Program-made: the position numbers and the translations under genes
Notes under the pieces: model-generated
Databases searched by the model: none
Told to the model about the DNA's origin: nothing
The model's input: only the letters and a program-made list of their open reading frames with translations
In this document: positions 1 through 5,567 of the stretch, piece by piece
Layout: each line of letters starts with the position of its first letter
Numbering within the stretch: the stretch's first letter is position 1
Assembly (NCBI GenBank): GCA_023458995.1
Contig: JAEWVV010000053.1
Coordinates: forward strand, 1 to 9,238
From: Bacillota bacterium
GTDB taxonomy: Bacteria > Bacillota_I > Bacilli_A > Acholeplasmatales > Acholeplasmataceae
DNA length: 9,238 nt
Reading direction: 5' to 3'

Positions 1-683
1 CAAACCTCGATGCTAAACTTCGTGTTCAGATGAGAGGCGAACTTATCAAATTACATAACAACATTGAAACAACTACAATTTATGTAACCCATGACCAAAT
101 TGAAGCGATGACAATGGCTAGCCGGATTGTTGTTATGAAAGATGGTTATATTATGCAAGTTGGTGCACCAAAAGAAATTTATGATAACCCCAATAACATG
201 TTCGTTGCTGGATTTATCGGTACACCTCCAATGAACTTTATCCGCGGTAAAGTTGAAAGAGACCAATGGTTTGTTGCTGGCGATCATAAGATCATGGTTC
301 CAAATGACAAATTTGAAATTGTGAGATCAAATGGTATGGTTGGTAAAGAAATCGTTTTAGGTATCCGTCCAGAAGATATTCACGATGATCAAATCGTTCA
401 TGACACATATCCAAATTCAGTGATTGATATCATTGTTGACGTTGCTGAACTTTTAGGTTCAGAAACTAACCTTTACACAACAATCAATGGTAATAACGTT
501 TGCGCATCCATCAATGCACGTGCAGGTGTACGTATTGGTGATAAGATGAAGCTTGCGCTAGATATGAACAAATGTCATTTCTTCAATCCTGAAGATGAAC
601 AACGTCTTGTATTAATCGAAGACGATCGTCCAGTCAAGAAGGCAGCTAAGAAAGAAGAAGTCAAGGAAGAAGTAAAAGCTTAA
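1..683 (+). CDS. Sugar-type ABC transporter ATP-binding protein (MsmX/UgpC/MalK family), 3' part
   Basis: The 5' end lies outside the window; about 226 C-terminal residues are present. The frame opens with NLDAKLR, the D-loop that directly follows Walker B, so the P-loop and signature motif are upstream. The H-loop is visible in YVTHDQIEAMTMA. Next come the usual QVGAPKEIYDNP and FIGTPPMNF segments, then a C-terminal MOP/TOBE-type regulatory domain with LGIRPEDI. In this family such ATPases energise carbohydrate importers from the cytoplasmic face and often serve several permeases. The last ~17 residues are a Lys/Glu-rich tail (KKAAKKEEVKEEVKA), more extended than usual. The substrate cannot be told from this fragment. 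The family call is secure; the specific member is not. Confidence 0.93.
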   Translation, partial: NLDAKLRVQMRGELIKLHNNIETTTIYVTHDQIEAMTMASRIVVMKDGYIMQVGAPKEIYDNPNNMFVAGFIGTPPMNFIRGKVERDQWFVAGDHKIMVPNDKFEIVRSNGMVGKEIVLGIRPEDIHDDQIVHDTYPNSVIDIIVDVAELLGSETNLYTTINGNNVCASINARAGVRIGDKMKLALDMNKCHFFNPEDEQRLVLIEDDRPVKKAAKKEEVKEEVKA

Positions 684-690
684 CAATTTA

Positions 691-713
691 AAAGGCCGTT
701 TGGCCTTTTTTTA
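691..713 (+). terminator. Rho-independent terminator after the ABC ATPase gene
   Basis: A perfect 7-bp stem, AAAGGCC (691-697) with GGCCTTT (702-708), encloses a GTTT loop and runs into seven T residues (706-712). It starts 7 nt after the ATPase stop codon. The next gene's Shine-Dalgarno GGAG begins at 717, only 4 nt past the T tract. Confidence 0.9.
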
Positions 714-726
714 TTTGGAGAAAATT

Positions 727-1137
727 ATGATTGAATATATGGCAAATCATCAAAAAGGAACAATCATTTATCAAACTTATGATACTAGAATAACTAACCA
801 TACACTTCTTTATACAGTTAATGAACTTTGTATGAAACATTTATCTACCTATGAAGGTTATCGAGAATCAGTGAAAAGAGTCCATGAGATCAAAGAACTC
901 ATTCCCATATATTTATGTGAAACTCTTCAGCTAATCCCTACAAAAAGGTTTAAAGAATACGATAATATCTATTATAATTATGCCGCGATTGATCACTATC
1001 ATAAAGTAGATAATGGTATAGAAATCCACTTTATAAGTGGAAGAAAATTAGTGATAGAACAAACACAATCTTTCTTTATAAAACAGCTGGAAAAACTAGC
1101 CAAGATTAGAAATACTAAAGTAAAACACTTTCATTGA
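727..1137 (+). CDS. ComK-like protein, short form (putative)
   Basis: A 136-residue soluble protein. I chose ATG 727 because GGAG (717-720) sits 6 nt upstream; a TTG at 700 would start inside the terminator hairpin. By eye it follows the core of Bacillus ComK, the competence transcription factor. Residues 42-61, up to the PIY segment, match the EVTKISHKPPI region. IPT at 70-72 matches the FPT segment. IEIHFISGRKLVI (98-110) matches the region ending in SNGKTMEL, and SFFIKQLEKLAKI (115-127) matches the SFENQV helix. At 136 against about 190 residues it lacks most of the N-terminal extension and the C-terminal region that in ComK contacts MecA. If the call is right it would be a DNA-binding activator, but it could be a ComK-fold protein with another job. 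It stands alone between an ABC gene and the glycolytic cluster. TGA is its stop codon. Confidence 0.58.
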   Translation: MIEYMANHQKGTIIYQTYDTRITNHTLLYTVNELCMKHLSTYEGYRESVKRVHEIKELIPIYLCETLQLIPTKRFKEYDNIYYNYAAIDHYHKVDNGIEIHFISGRKLVIEQTQSFFIKQLEKLAKIRNTKVKHFH

Positions 1138-1162
1138 CTTAAATATAGTAAATGTTTATAAA
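1134..1162 (+). promoter_or_regulatory. Promoter of the pgk cluster
   Basis: A -35 TTGACT (1134-1139) and a -10 TATAAA (1157-1162) are separated by exactly 17 bp, giving an expected start near 1169 and a ~55-nt leader. The -35 box contains the TGA stop codon (1135-1137) of the upstream gene. A second TATAAT at 1169-1174 has no fitting -35 box. Confidence 0.75.
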
Positions 1163-1164
1163 TA

Positions 1165-1203
1165 GTGTTATAATAAAAACGGCAAAAAAAAGAACGATAA
1201 CAC
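1165..1203 (+). promoter_or_regulatory. Inverted repeat in the pgk leader (possible operator)
   Basis: GTGTTAT (1165-1171) and ATAACAC (1197-1203) are perfect 7-bp inverted arms 32 bp apart centre to centre, about three helical turns. They lie just downstream of the promoter and before the AGGAGG at 1211-1216. Whether this binds a protein is inference; the surroundings are very AT-rich and chance is possible. Confidence 0.3.
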
Positions 1204-1223
1204 ATAAATTAGGAGGAATTTGT

Positions 1224-2420
1224 ATGGCAAAAAAAACACTTAGAGACATTGATGTTCAAGGCAAAAAAGTTTTAATCCGCGTTGATTTTAATGTTCCCAT
1301 GAAGAACGGTGAAATCACTGATGAAAACCGTATTGTAGAAGCTTTACCAACCATTAAGTATGTAATTCAGCATGGTGGTCGCGCAGTTGTATTTTCGCAC
1401 CTAGGACGTGTCAAAGATGAAGCCGATAAAGCAAAGAGCTCTTTAGCTCCAGTTGCAAAACGTTTATCTGAGCATCTTGGACAACCTGTTAAATTTGTAC
1501 CTGTAACTCGCGGTGTTGAACTTGAAGTTGCAGTTGCTGGTTTAAAGAATGGTGAAGTTCTCATGTTTGAAAACACACGTTTCGAAGATTTAGATGGCAA
1601 TAAAGAATCAAAGAATAATCCTGAATTAGGTAAATACTGGGCATCTTTAGGTGACGTATTTGTTAATGATGCATTTGGTACTGCACACCGTGCTGCAGCA
1701 TCAAACGTTGGAATTGCAGCTAACATTAAAACAACAGTTGCAGGATTCCTATTAGAAAAAGAAATCAACTTTATTGGTGGTACTCTTGAAAACCCTGAAA
1801 GACCTTTTGTTGCTATTTTGGGTGGTGCAAAAGTATCCGATAAGATCGAAGTTATTCAAAACTTACTAAAGATTGCTGATAAAGTCATTATCGGTGGTGG
1901 TATGGCATTTACATTCTTCAAAGCAATGGGCTTAGAAGTCGGTAAGAGCTTACTTGAAGTAGACAAGGTTGAACTTGCTAAAGAATTGTTAGAAATGGCA
2001 AATGGTAAGATTGAACTTGGTGATGACGTTTATACAGGTAAAGCATTCGATGCTGAAACTGAAAGAAACGTACGTAAGATTGACCAAATCCCTGCAGATG
2101 AAATGGGATTAGACATTGGTCCTAATACAATTGAAATCTTCAAATCATATATTAAGAATGCAAAAACAGTTGTTTGGAATGGTCCACTCGGTGTGTTTGA
2201 ATTCCCTAAATTTGCAGAAGGTACAAAGAGCGTAGCTAAAACAATCGCAAGCATTAAAGATCATGCAACAACGATTATTGGTGGTGGCGATTCAGCAGCT
2301 GCAGTCATTCAATTTGGTTTACAAGACGGATTTACACACATCTCTACCGGTGGTGGTGCATCCCTCGAGTATCTCGAAGGCAAAGTATTACCAGGTATTG
2401 CATGCGTTGACGATAAATAA
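1224..2420 (+). CDS. pgk: Phosphoglycerate kinase
   Basis: A 398-residue cytoplasmic enzyme that transfers phosphate between 1,3-bisphosphoglycerate and ADP, giving ATP and 3-phosphoglycerate in glycolysis. ATG 1224 is chosen because AGGAGG (1211-1216) sits 7 nt upstream and the protein then begins [17 protein letters not shown], as in Bacillota homologues. The frame is open further upstream, but that extension covers the promoter. Motifs in order: RVDFNVP (19-25, substrate-binding Arg/Asp/Asn), SHLGR (58-62), a NDAFGTAHR segment, [20 protein letters not shown], and GGGDSAAAV near the C terminus for nucleotide binding. Length is normal for bacterial Pgk. It is the first gene of a four-gene cluster and its TAA overlaps the next ATG by one base. 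The usual partner gap is not adjacent. Confidence 0.98.
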   Translation: MAKKTLRDIDVQGKKVLIRVDFNVPMKNGEITDENRIVEALPTIKYVIQHGGRAVVFSHLGRVKDEADKAKSSLAPVAKRLSEHLGQPVKFVPVTRGVELEVAVAGLKNGEVLMFENTRFEDLDGNKESKNNPELGKYWASLGDVFVNDAFGTAHRAAASNVGIAANIKTTVAGFLLEKEINFIGGTLENPERPFVAILGGAKVSDKIEVIQNLLKIADKVIIGGGMAFTFFKAMGLEVGKSLLEVDKVELAKELLEMANGKIELGDDVYTGKAFDAETERNVRKIDQIPADEMGLDIGPNTIEIFKSYIKNAKTVVWNGPLGVFEFPKFAEGTKSVAKTIASIKDHATTIIGGGDSAAAVIQFGLQDGFTHISTGGGASLEYLEGKVLPGIACVDDK

Positions 2421-2962
2421 TGATGGATATCGGTAAGAAGATTCGCGCCTTACGTTTAGGTAACAATCTAACTCAAGAAGAATTAGCTAATCGTTTGGAA
2501 CTTACAAAAGGCTATATCTCACAACTTGAAAACAACTTGACCTCGCCTTCAATGCAAACGTTGTTTGCAATCTTAGAAGTACTCGGAACAGATGTCCATG
2601 AATTTTTCAGCAATGAGGAAGAAAGAACACTCGTCTACAAAAAAGAAGATTTCAACGTTAAAGTGAATGAAGATTTAAAGCATATGATCAGTTGGATCGT
2701 ACCAAATGCGTTAAAATATGAAATGGAGCCAATCATCATAGACATTGAGCCAGGTGGACAATCTGAAATGGATGATCCACATGCAGGTGAAGAGTTTGGC
2801 TACGTTCTTGAAGGCCAAGTTACCTTGGTTATCAATAAAAAAAGATATATCATAAGAAAAGGCGAAACCTTTTACTACTTAGCGAACAAAGAGCATTACT
2901 TGATGAACAACAGTCACTTACATGCTAAAGTACTTTGGATTAGCACGCCACCGATGTTCTAA
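2420..2962 (+). CDS. XRE-family regulator with C-terminal cupin domain
   Basis: A 180-residue cytoplasmic regulator. Residues 5-62 are a Cro/CI-type helix-turn-helix (IRALRLGNNLTQEELA, then LTKGYISQLENNLTSPS). Residues ~100-177 form a single cupin barrel with GGQSEMDDPHAGEEFGYVLEGQ and a GETFYYLANKEHY strand pair. This HTH-plus-cupin layout is that of the PuuR-like group, in which the cupin senses a small ligand; the ligand here cannot be told. Two ATGs stand side by side: 2420 overlaps the pgk stop (TAATG) and 2423 would lose only one Met. No strong Shine-Dalgarno is visible, so translation is probably coupled to pgk. Its last base overlaps an ATG, but the next real gene starts at 2977. Position inside a glycolytic cluster suggests it may control it, as CggR does in other Bacillota; that is inference. 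Confidence 0.9.
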   Translation: MMDIGKKIRALRLGNNLTQEELANRLELTKGYISQLENNLTSPSMQTLFAILEVLGTDVHEFFSNEEERTLVYKKEDFNVKVNEDLKHMISWIVPNALKYEMEPIIIDIEPGGQSEMDDPHAGEEFGYVLEGQVTLVINKKRYIIRKGETFYYLANKEHYLMNNSHLHAKVLWISTPPMF

Positions 2963-2976
2963 TGGAGGGATACAAA

Positions 2977-3222
2977 ATGGAAAAAGAAATTATGATTAGA
3001 AGTACACAAGGTTTACATGCTGCACTAGCAGCAAAAGTCGTTCAAACAGCTTCAAAGTATGCTGTTGACATTGAATTACATTACCACAATAAAGTAGTCG
3101 ACCTTAAATCGATTTTAGCACTCATGTCACTCGCTGTACCACATGGCGAAAACGTGAGAATCGTTGCACGTGGTGCACGCGCTGAAGAAGCGATCAAGGA
3201 CGTCTCTTCAATCTTAGGTTAA
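2977..3222 (+). CDS. HPr-like phosphocarrier protein with altered active-site loop
   Basis: An 81-residue protein with the length and pattern of HPr, the small PTS phosphocarrier and regulator. ATG 2977 is used because GGAGGG (2964-2969) ends 7 nt upstream; an in-frame ATG at 2962 has no such site. The HPr active site GxHARPA reads GLHAALA here (residues 12-18). The phosphorylatable His (H14, equivalent to His-15) is kept, but the equivalents of Arg-17 and Pro-18 are Ala-16 and Leu-17. The regulatory serine region is intact: VDLKSILALMSL with S45 equivalent to Ser-46, the site used by HPr kinase. So the visible residues favour the regulatory (Ser-P) role over efficient phosphotransfer. No EI or EII gene is nearby. 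It sits between a regulator and tpiA. Confidence 0.88.
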   Translation: MEKEIMIRSTQGLHAALAAKVVQTASKYAVDIELHYHNKVVDLKSILALMSLAVPHGENVRIVARGARAEEAIKDVSSILG

Positions 3223-3227
3223 GCCTT

Positions 3228-3989
3228 ATGAAGAGAAAACCACTTATTGCAGGGAACTGGAAGATGTACAAAACCAAAGATGATGCCCTAGCTTTCATCT
3301 ATGCGGTTAATTTAGAAGTTCCCGATAAAGATGTTGTTGAGTCTGTTATTTGTGCACCAGCTATTTTCTTAAGAGACCTTGTTAAGCGCGAAGGTGAAAA
3401 CTTAAGAATCGGAGCTCAAAATATGCATTATGCAGAAGAAGGAGCTTACACAGGTGAAATCTCATCGGGTATGCTAAAGTCTTATGGTGTTGATTATGTT
3501 GTTATTGGCCATAGCGAACGCCGTGCTTATTTCAACGAAACAGATGAAACAGTTAATTTGAAAGTTTTGACTGCTGTTAAAGATAACATCACACCGATCG
3601 TGTGTGTTGGTGAATCACTTGACACAAGAGAAGCTGGTACAACCGATGCATTTGTTAAAATACAAGTAGAAAAGGCTTATTTAAATGTATCTAAGGAAGA
3701 TGCATTAAAGACTGTCATTGCTTATGAACCTATTTGGGCAATTGGTACAGGAAGAACCGCTACACCTGAACAAGCAAATGAAACGATTGTGGGTATTAGA
3801 CAAGTGATGGAAGGTCTTTACGGTAGTGAAGTTTCTTCATCCATTCGTATTCTCTATGGTGGATCTGTGAATACTAAGAACGTTGAAAGCCTACTTGCGA
3901 TGTCAGATATTGATGGAGCACTTGTTGGTGGAGCGTCACTCGATCCAAATTCTTTCTTAACTTTAGTAAGAGCAGCACTTAAAAAGTAA
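3228..3989 (+). CDS. tpiA: Triosephosphate isomerase
   Basis: A 253-residue cytoplasmic TIM-barrel enzyme interconverting dihydroxyacetone phosphate and glyceraldehyde-3-phosphate. All catalytic residues are seen: N10 and K12 in GNWKMYK, H95 in GHSERR, and E167 in AYEPIWAIGTG, followed by the flexible loop. The phosphate-binding YGGSV is at 210-214 and LVGGASL near the end. Length is typical. ATG 3228 lies 5 nt after the stop of the HPr-like gene. No strong Shine-Dalgarno is seen, so coupling to the upstream gene is likely. It is the last gene of the pgk cluster and is followed directly by a terminator. Confidence 0.98.
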   Translation: MKRKPLIAGNWKMYKTKDDALAFIYAVNLEVPDKDVVESVICAPAIFLRDLVKREGENLRIGAQNMHYAEEGAYTGEISSGMLKSYGVDYVVIGHSERRAYFNETDETVNLKVLTAVKDNITPIVCVGESLDTREAGTTDAFVKIQVEKAYLNVSKEDALKTVIAYEPIWAIGTGRTATPEQANETIVGIRQVMEGLYGSEVSSSIRILYGGSVNTKNVESLLAMSDIDGALVGGASLDPNSFLTLVRAALKK

Positions 3990-3994
3990 TATAG

Positions 3995-4017
3995 ACCCGT
4001 GGGAACACGGGTTTTTT
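3995..4017 (+). terminator. Rho-independent terminator of the pgk-tpiA cluster
   Basis: ACCCGTG (3995-4001) pairs perfectly with CACGGGT (4006-4012) around a GGAA loop and is followed by six T residues (4012-4017), 5 nt after the tpiA stop. Confidence 0.93.
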
Positions 4018-4021
4018 GTTA

Positions 4022-4027
4022 TATAAT
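4022..4027 (+). promoter_or_regulatory. Possible -10 box for the secreted-protein gene
   Basis: A perfect TATAAT lies 5 nt past the preceding T tract. The position 17 bp upstream (3999-4004) falls inside the terminator stem and does not resemble TTGACA, so the promoter would be weak or activator-dependent. A start near 4034 would favour translation from 4059. Confidence 0.4.
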
Positions 4028-4058
4028 GAAGGTATAAACCATGAAAGGATGGGATCTA

Positions 4059-4676
4059 ATGAAAAAAATTTTTCTTTTATTTTTCTTTGTTTTCATGATG
4101 ATGGGCATGAACATGCTACATGTAGAAGCAGAAGATGAAATTATTACCTATCCGTTCGACCAGATTGTCATTATTGAGGCGTATAGTTTTGATATCGAAA
4201 TCACAGATGCTCCAGTTTCACCCAATTTCTTTTTCGGTCTTGCTGACGCAGAAGATATTGTTACCGTTTATGTGGGTAAACTCAGATTCGATAATCAAAA
4301 CAACACAGGTTTATTTGAAAGTTTAATGATTGTTTTAAAAGATCAAGATGATGAAATATTAGCATCTTATCTAAACAATTCATTTAGTACGGATCTTGTT
4401 ACATACAGCAGATTTGGCTTTGGAAACTGGATGACGATTGATCCAGAAGTTGGTGTCATCAAAGATTTCACAGGGACAAACCAATATGAATTAACTGTCT
4501 ATTATGAAATTATCAATAACCGTTATCAACTACAAACAAATGCTTTCAACTATTCAATGATAGATAATAGTTATCAGTTTGAATCAAATTTAAACATTAT
4601 TGTTAAAGCATATACGGAGGCTAAGTCATATGAAAAAAATAATTCTCGTACTCTTTTTAATCCTTATCGGTTTTAG
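4059..4676 (+). CDS. Secreted protein of unknown function
   Basis: I do not recognise this 205-residue protein. ATG 4059 gives a classic signal peptide: MKK, a very hydrophobic stretch of Phe, Leu and Met, then VEA at 22-24, a good signal peptidase I site before EDEI. AAAGGA (4044-4049) lies 9 nt upstream. An alternative ATG at 4041 would add MKGWDL before the signal and is less likely. The mature part is acidic, rich in Asn, Tyr, Phe and aromatic/hydrophobic alternation (for example YELTVYYEII and VTVYVGKL), which suggests mostly beta structure. No transmembrane helix, LPxTG, lipobox or enzyme motif is seen. Its last 47 nt overlap the start of the following lipoprotein gene in another frame, so the two are probably co-expressed at the cell surface. 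Confidence 0.7.
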   Translation: MKKIFLLFFFVFMMMGMNMLHVEAEDEIITYPFDQIVIIEAYSFDIEITDAPVSPNFFFGLADAEDIVTVYVGKLRFDNQNNTGLFESLMIVLKDQDDEILASYLNNSFSTDLVTYSRFGFGNWMTIDPEVGVIKDFTGTNQYELTVYYEIINNRYQLQTNAFNYSMIDNSYQFESNLNIIVKAYTEAKSYEKNNSRTLFNPYRF

Positions 4677-4785
4677 CCTCATCGGTTGTACGAAAGAAGA
4701 TCCAACAGTAACTGAAGAAGTTCCAAAAGATAATCTATCCATGATGGAAGAACTTGCAGAAAAAATGATTGAAGCTTTTGAATAA
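4630..4785 (+). CDS. Very small lipoprotein of unknown function
   Basis: A 51-residue peptide from ATG 4630, with GGAGG (4616-4620) 9 nt upstream. Residues 1-19 are a lipoprotein signal (MKK then a hydrophobic run) ending in the lipobox LIGC, with the lipid-bearing cysteine at position 20. The mature part would be only 32 residues, acidic, with a C-terminal segment from MMEELAEKM onward that could form an amphipathic helix. The gene begins inside the 3' end of the secreted-protein gene and its stop codon is part of the following terminator hairpin. No known family is recognised. The strong Shine-Dalgarno plus lipobox make a real gene likely, although a decayed remnant of a longer lipoprotein cannot be excluded. 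Confidence 0.68.
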   Translation: MKKIILVLFLILIGFSLIGCTKEDPTVTEEVPKDNLSMMEELAEKMIEAFE

Positions 4786-4804
4786 GGTGCCTAAAGCACC
4801 TTTT
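4784..4804 (+). terminator. Probable terminator after the small lipoprotein gene
   Basis: AAGGTGC (4784-4790) pairs with GCACCTT (4796-4802) around a CTAAA loop, and the stem begins within the TAA stop. The T tract is short (four T residues, then ACTTTA), so it may be leaky. Confidence 0.7.
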
Positions 4805-4849
4805 ACTTTATCATATAGAGAAGAGATGAATTACATCAATATATCTTGT

Positions 4850-4878
4850 TTGATAAATTGTCATAAAACTGGTAAAAT
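4850..4878 (+). promoter_or_regulatory. Promoter of the two-helix membrane protein gene
   Basis: TTGATA (4850-4855), a 17-bp spacer and TAAAAT (4873-4878), with TGG before the -10 box (extended -10). The expected start near 4885 leaves a leader of about 100 nt before ATG 4989. Confidence 0.65.
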
Positions 4879-4884
4879 AAATAC

Positions 4885-4988
4885 GTAAATCAAGAATACA
4901 CATAAATCTGAGCAGCGATTCTACGAATAGTTCTAATCAACAAAGCGAGATCAGCTCATTACGCTGGGACTATCAAGGAGGGTACGCC
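4885..4988 (+). other. Long 5' leader, possibly a structured RNA of unknown class
   Basis: This ~100-nt stretch is noticeably richer in G and C than the AT-rich DNA before it. Possible pairings: TGAGC (4909-4913) with GCTCA (4954-4958); AGCG (4944-4947) with CGCT (4962-4965), which crosses the first and would form a pseudoknot; and GATT (4917-4920) with AATC (4935-4938). It ends in a strong AAGGAGGG (4975-4982). I could not match it to a T-box, SAM, TPP, purine or other riboswitch consensus I know. The stems are short, so structure is only suggested. Confidence 0.35.
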
Positions 4989-5495
4989 ATGACTATTAAA
5001 AATTACAAAAAATTGCGGCAAAAGACATTACTCACCTATGGAGTTATTTTATTAATAGTGTTTTTAGCTTATCTCATCCTCATTATTGTAGAAAAAAATC
5101 ACACCACTTTCACTCATATATTGGCAGTGACTGTACTGATTATTGTTTTAGGAATGCTTAGAAACGAAAACCATAAGATTAAAAAGTCACTTTTAAATAA
5201 GCGTGTTCGAATCATTCAAAATCAATATTATATCCCATACCCTCAAAAGTTTTCAGATTCAATGATTGATCTTGGTCGCATCTTTAAAAATTATCGCTAT
5301 AAACGTCATGTGATTCCTGAATACTTAATCGAATTTCGTGAAGGTAATACGCTTTATCTCTATCAAATGGTTCATGATGTGAGTAATGAGAATTATAAGA
5401 TACTACGCACAAATAAGTTGGATGTTGCCTTGGTCATGGATGAAAATAATAAAAAAAGAATTCTTCACCTTGGAAATGTAGAATTTGTTGATTAG
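4989..5495 (+). CDS. Two-helix membrane protein of unknown function
   Basis: A 168-residue protein from ATG 4989, with AGGAGG (4976-4981) 7 nt upstream. A short basic N terminus (KNYKKLRQK) precedes two hydrophobic segments at about 13-34 and 40-57, separated by a short EKNHTTF loop. By the positive-inside rule both ends are cytoplasmic. The C-terminal ~110 residues are basic and look like an alpha/beta or mostly beta cytoplasmic domain, with alternating strands such as YLIEFREGNTLYLYQMV. The topology resembles small membrane proteins with a PH-like domain, but no motif proves that. It forms a single-gene unit with its own promoter, a long leader and a terminator. I do not recognise its family. 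Confidence 0.75.
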   Translation: MTIKNYKKLRQKTLLTYGVILLIVFLAYLILIIVEKNHTTFTHILAVTVLIIVLGMLRNENHKIKKSLLNKRVRIIQNQYYIPYPQKFSDSMIDLGRIFKNYRYKRHVIPEYLIEFREGNTLYLYQMVHDVSNENYKILRTNKLDVALVMDENNKKRILHLGNVEFVD

Positions 5496-5518
5496 CACTT
5501 CTTGGAAGTGCTTTTTTT
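5494..5518 (+). terminator. Rho-independent terminator after the membrane protein gene
   Basis: AGCACTTC (5494-5501) pairs perfectly with GAAGTGCT (5505-5512) around a TTG loop, followed by seven T residues (5512-5518). The stem includes part of the TAG stop codon. Confidence 0.92.
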
Positions 5519-5531
5519 ATGGTTTGAGTAT

Positions 5532-5562
5532 AAAAAAAGATTGTGCGTTTGCACAACCTTTT
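5532..5562 (-). terminator. Rho-independent terminator of rpsD (minus strand)
   Basis: Read on the minus strand, GGTTGTGC (5558-5551) pairs with GCACAATC (5546-5539), with one G-U pair, around an AAAC loop. Flanking A and T runs extend the stem and supply seven U residues (5538-5532). It faces the + strand terminator only 13 nt away, so the convergent genes have separate terminators. Confidence 0.92.
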
Positions 5563-5567
5563 AGTTG

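Noticed and set aside
1129..1137. UGA read as Trp (Mycoplasma/Spiroplasma code)
   Set aside because: TGA ends two genes at positions that fit family length or the next start, and all Trp codons in the conserved proteins are TGG.
1189..1202. CcpA cre-like site in the pgk leader (CGATAACA half)
   Set aside because: Only the right half fits the cre consensus; the left half has three mismatches. With AT-rich DNA this is not enough to call.
1152..1223. N-terminal extension of Pgk from ATG 1152
   Set aside because: It would overlap the -10 box and lies upstream of AGGAGG; homologues begin at the MAKKTL position.
4885..4988. T-box leader, suggested by GGAGGGTACG before the gene
   Set aside because: The T-box core AGGGTGGNACCGCG is not present, there is no terminator/antiterminator pair, and the downstream gene is not amino-acid related. 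The GGAGGG is simply the ribosome site.
4784..4988. Small RNA gene (tRNA, SRP RNA, tmRNA piece) in the intergenic stretch
   Set aside because: No T-loop GGTTCGAATCC-like sequence, acceptor stem, or SRP tetraloop motif is visible.
5494..5562. Mobile element or repeat at the convergent junction
   Set aside because: The inverted repeats are explained by two facing terminators with their own T tracts; there is no target duplication or transposase.
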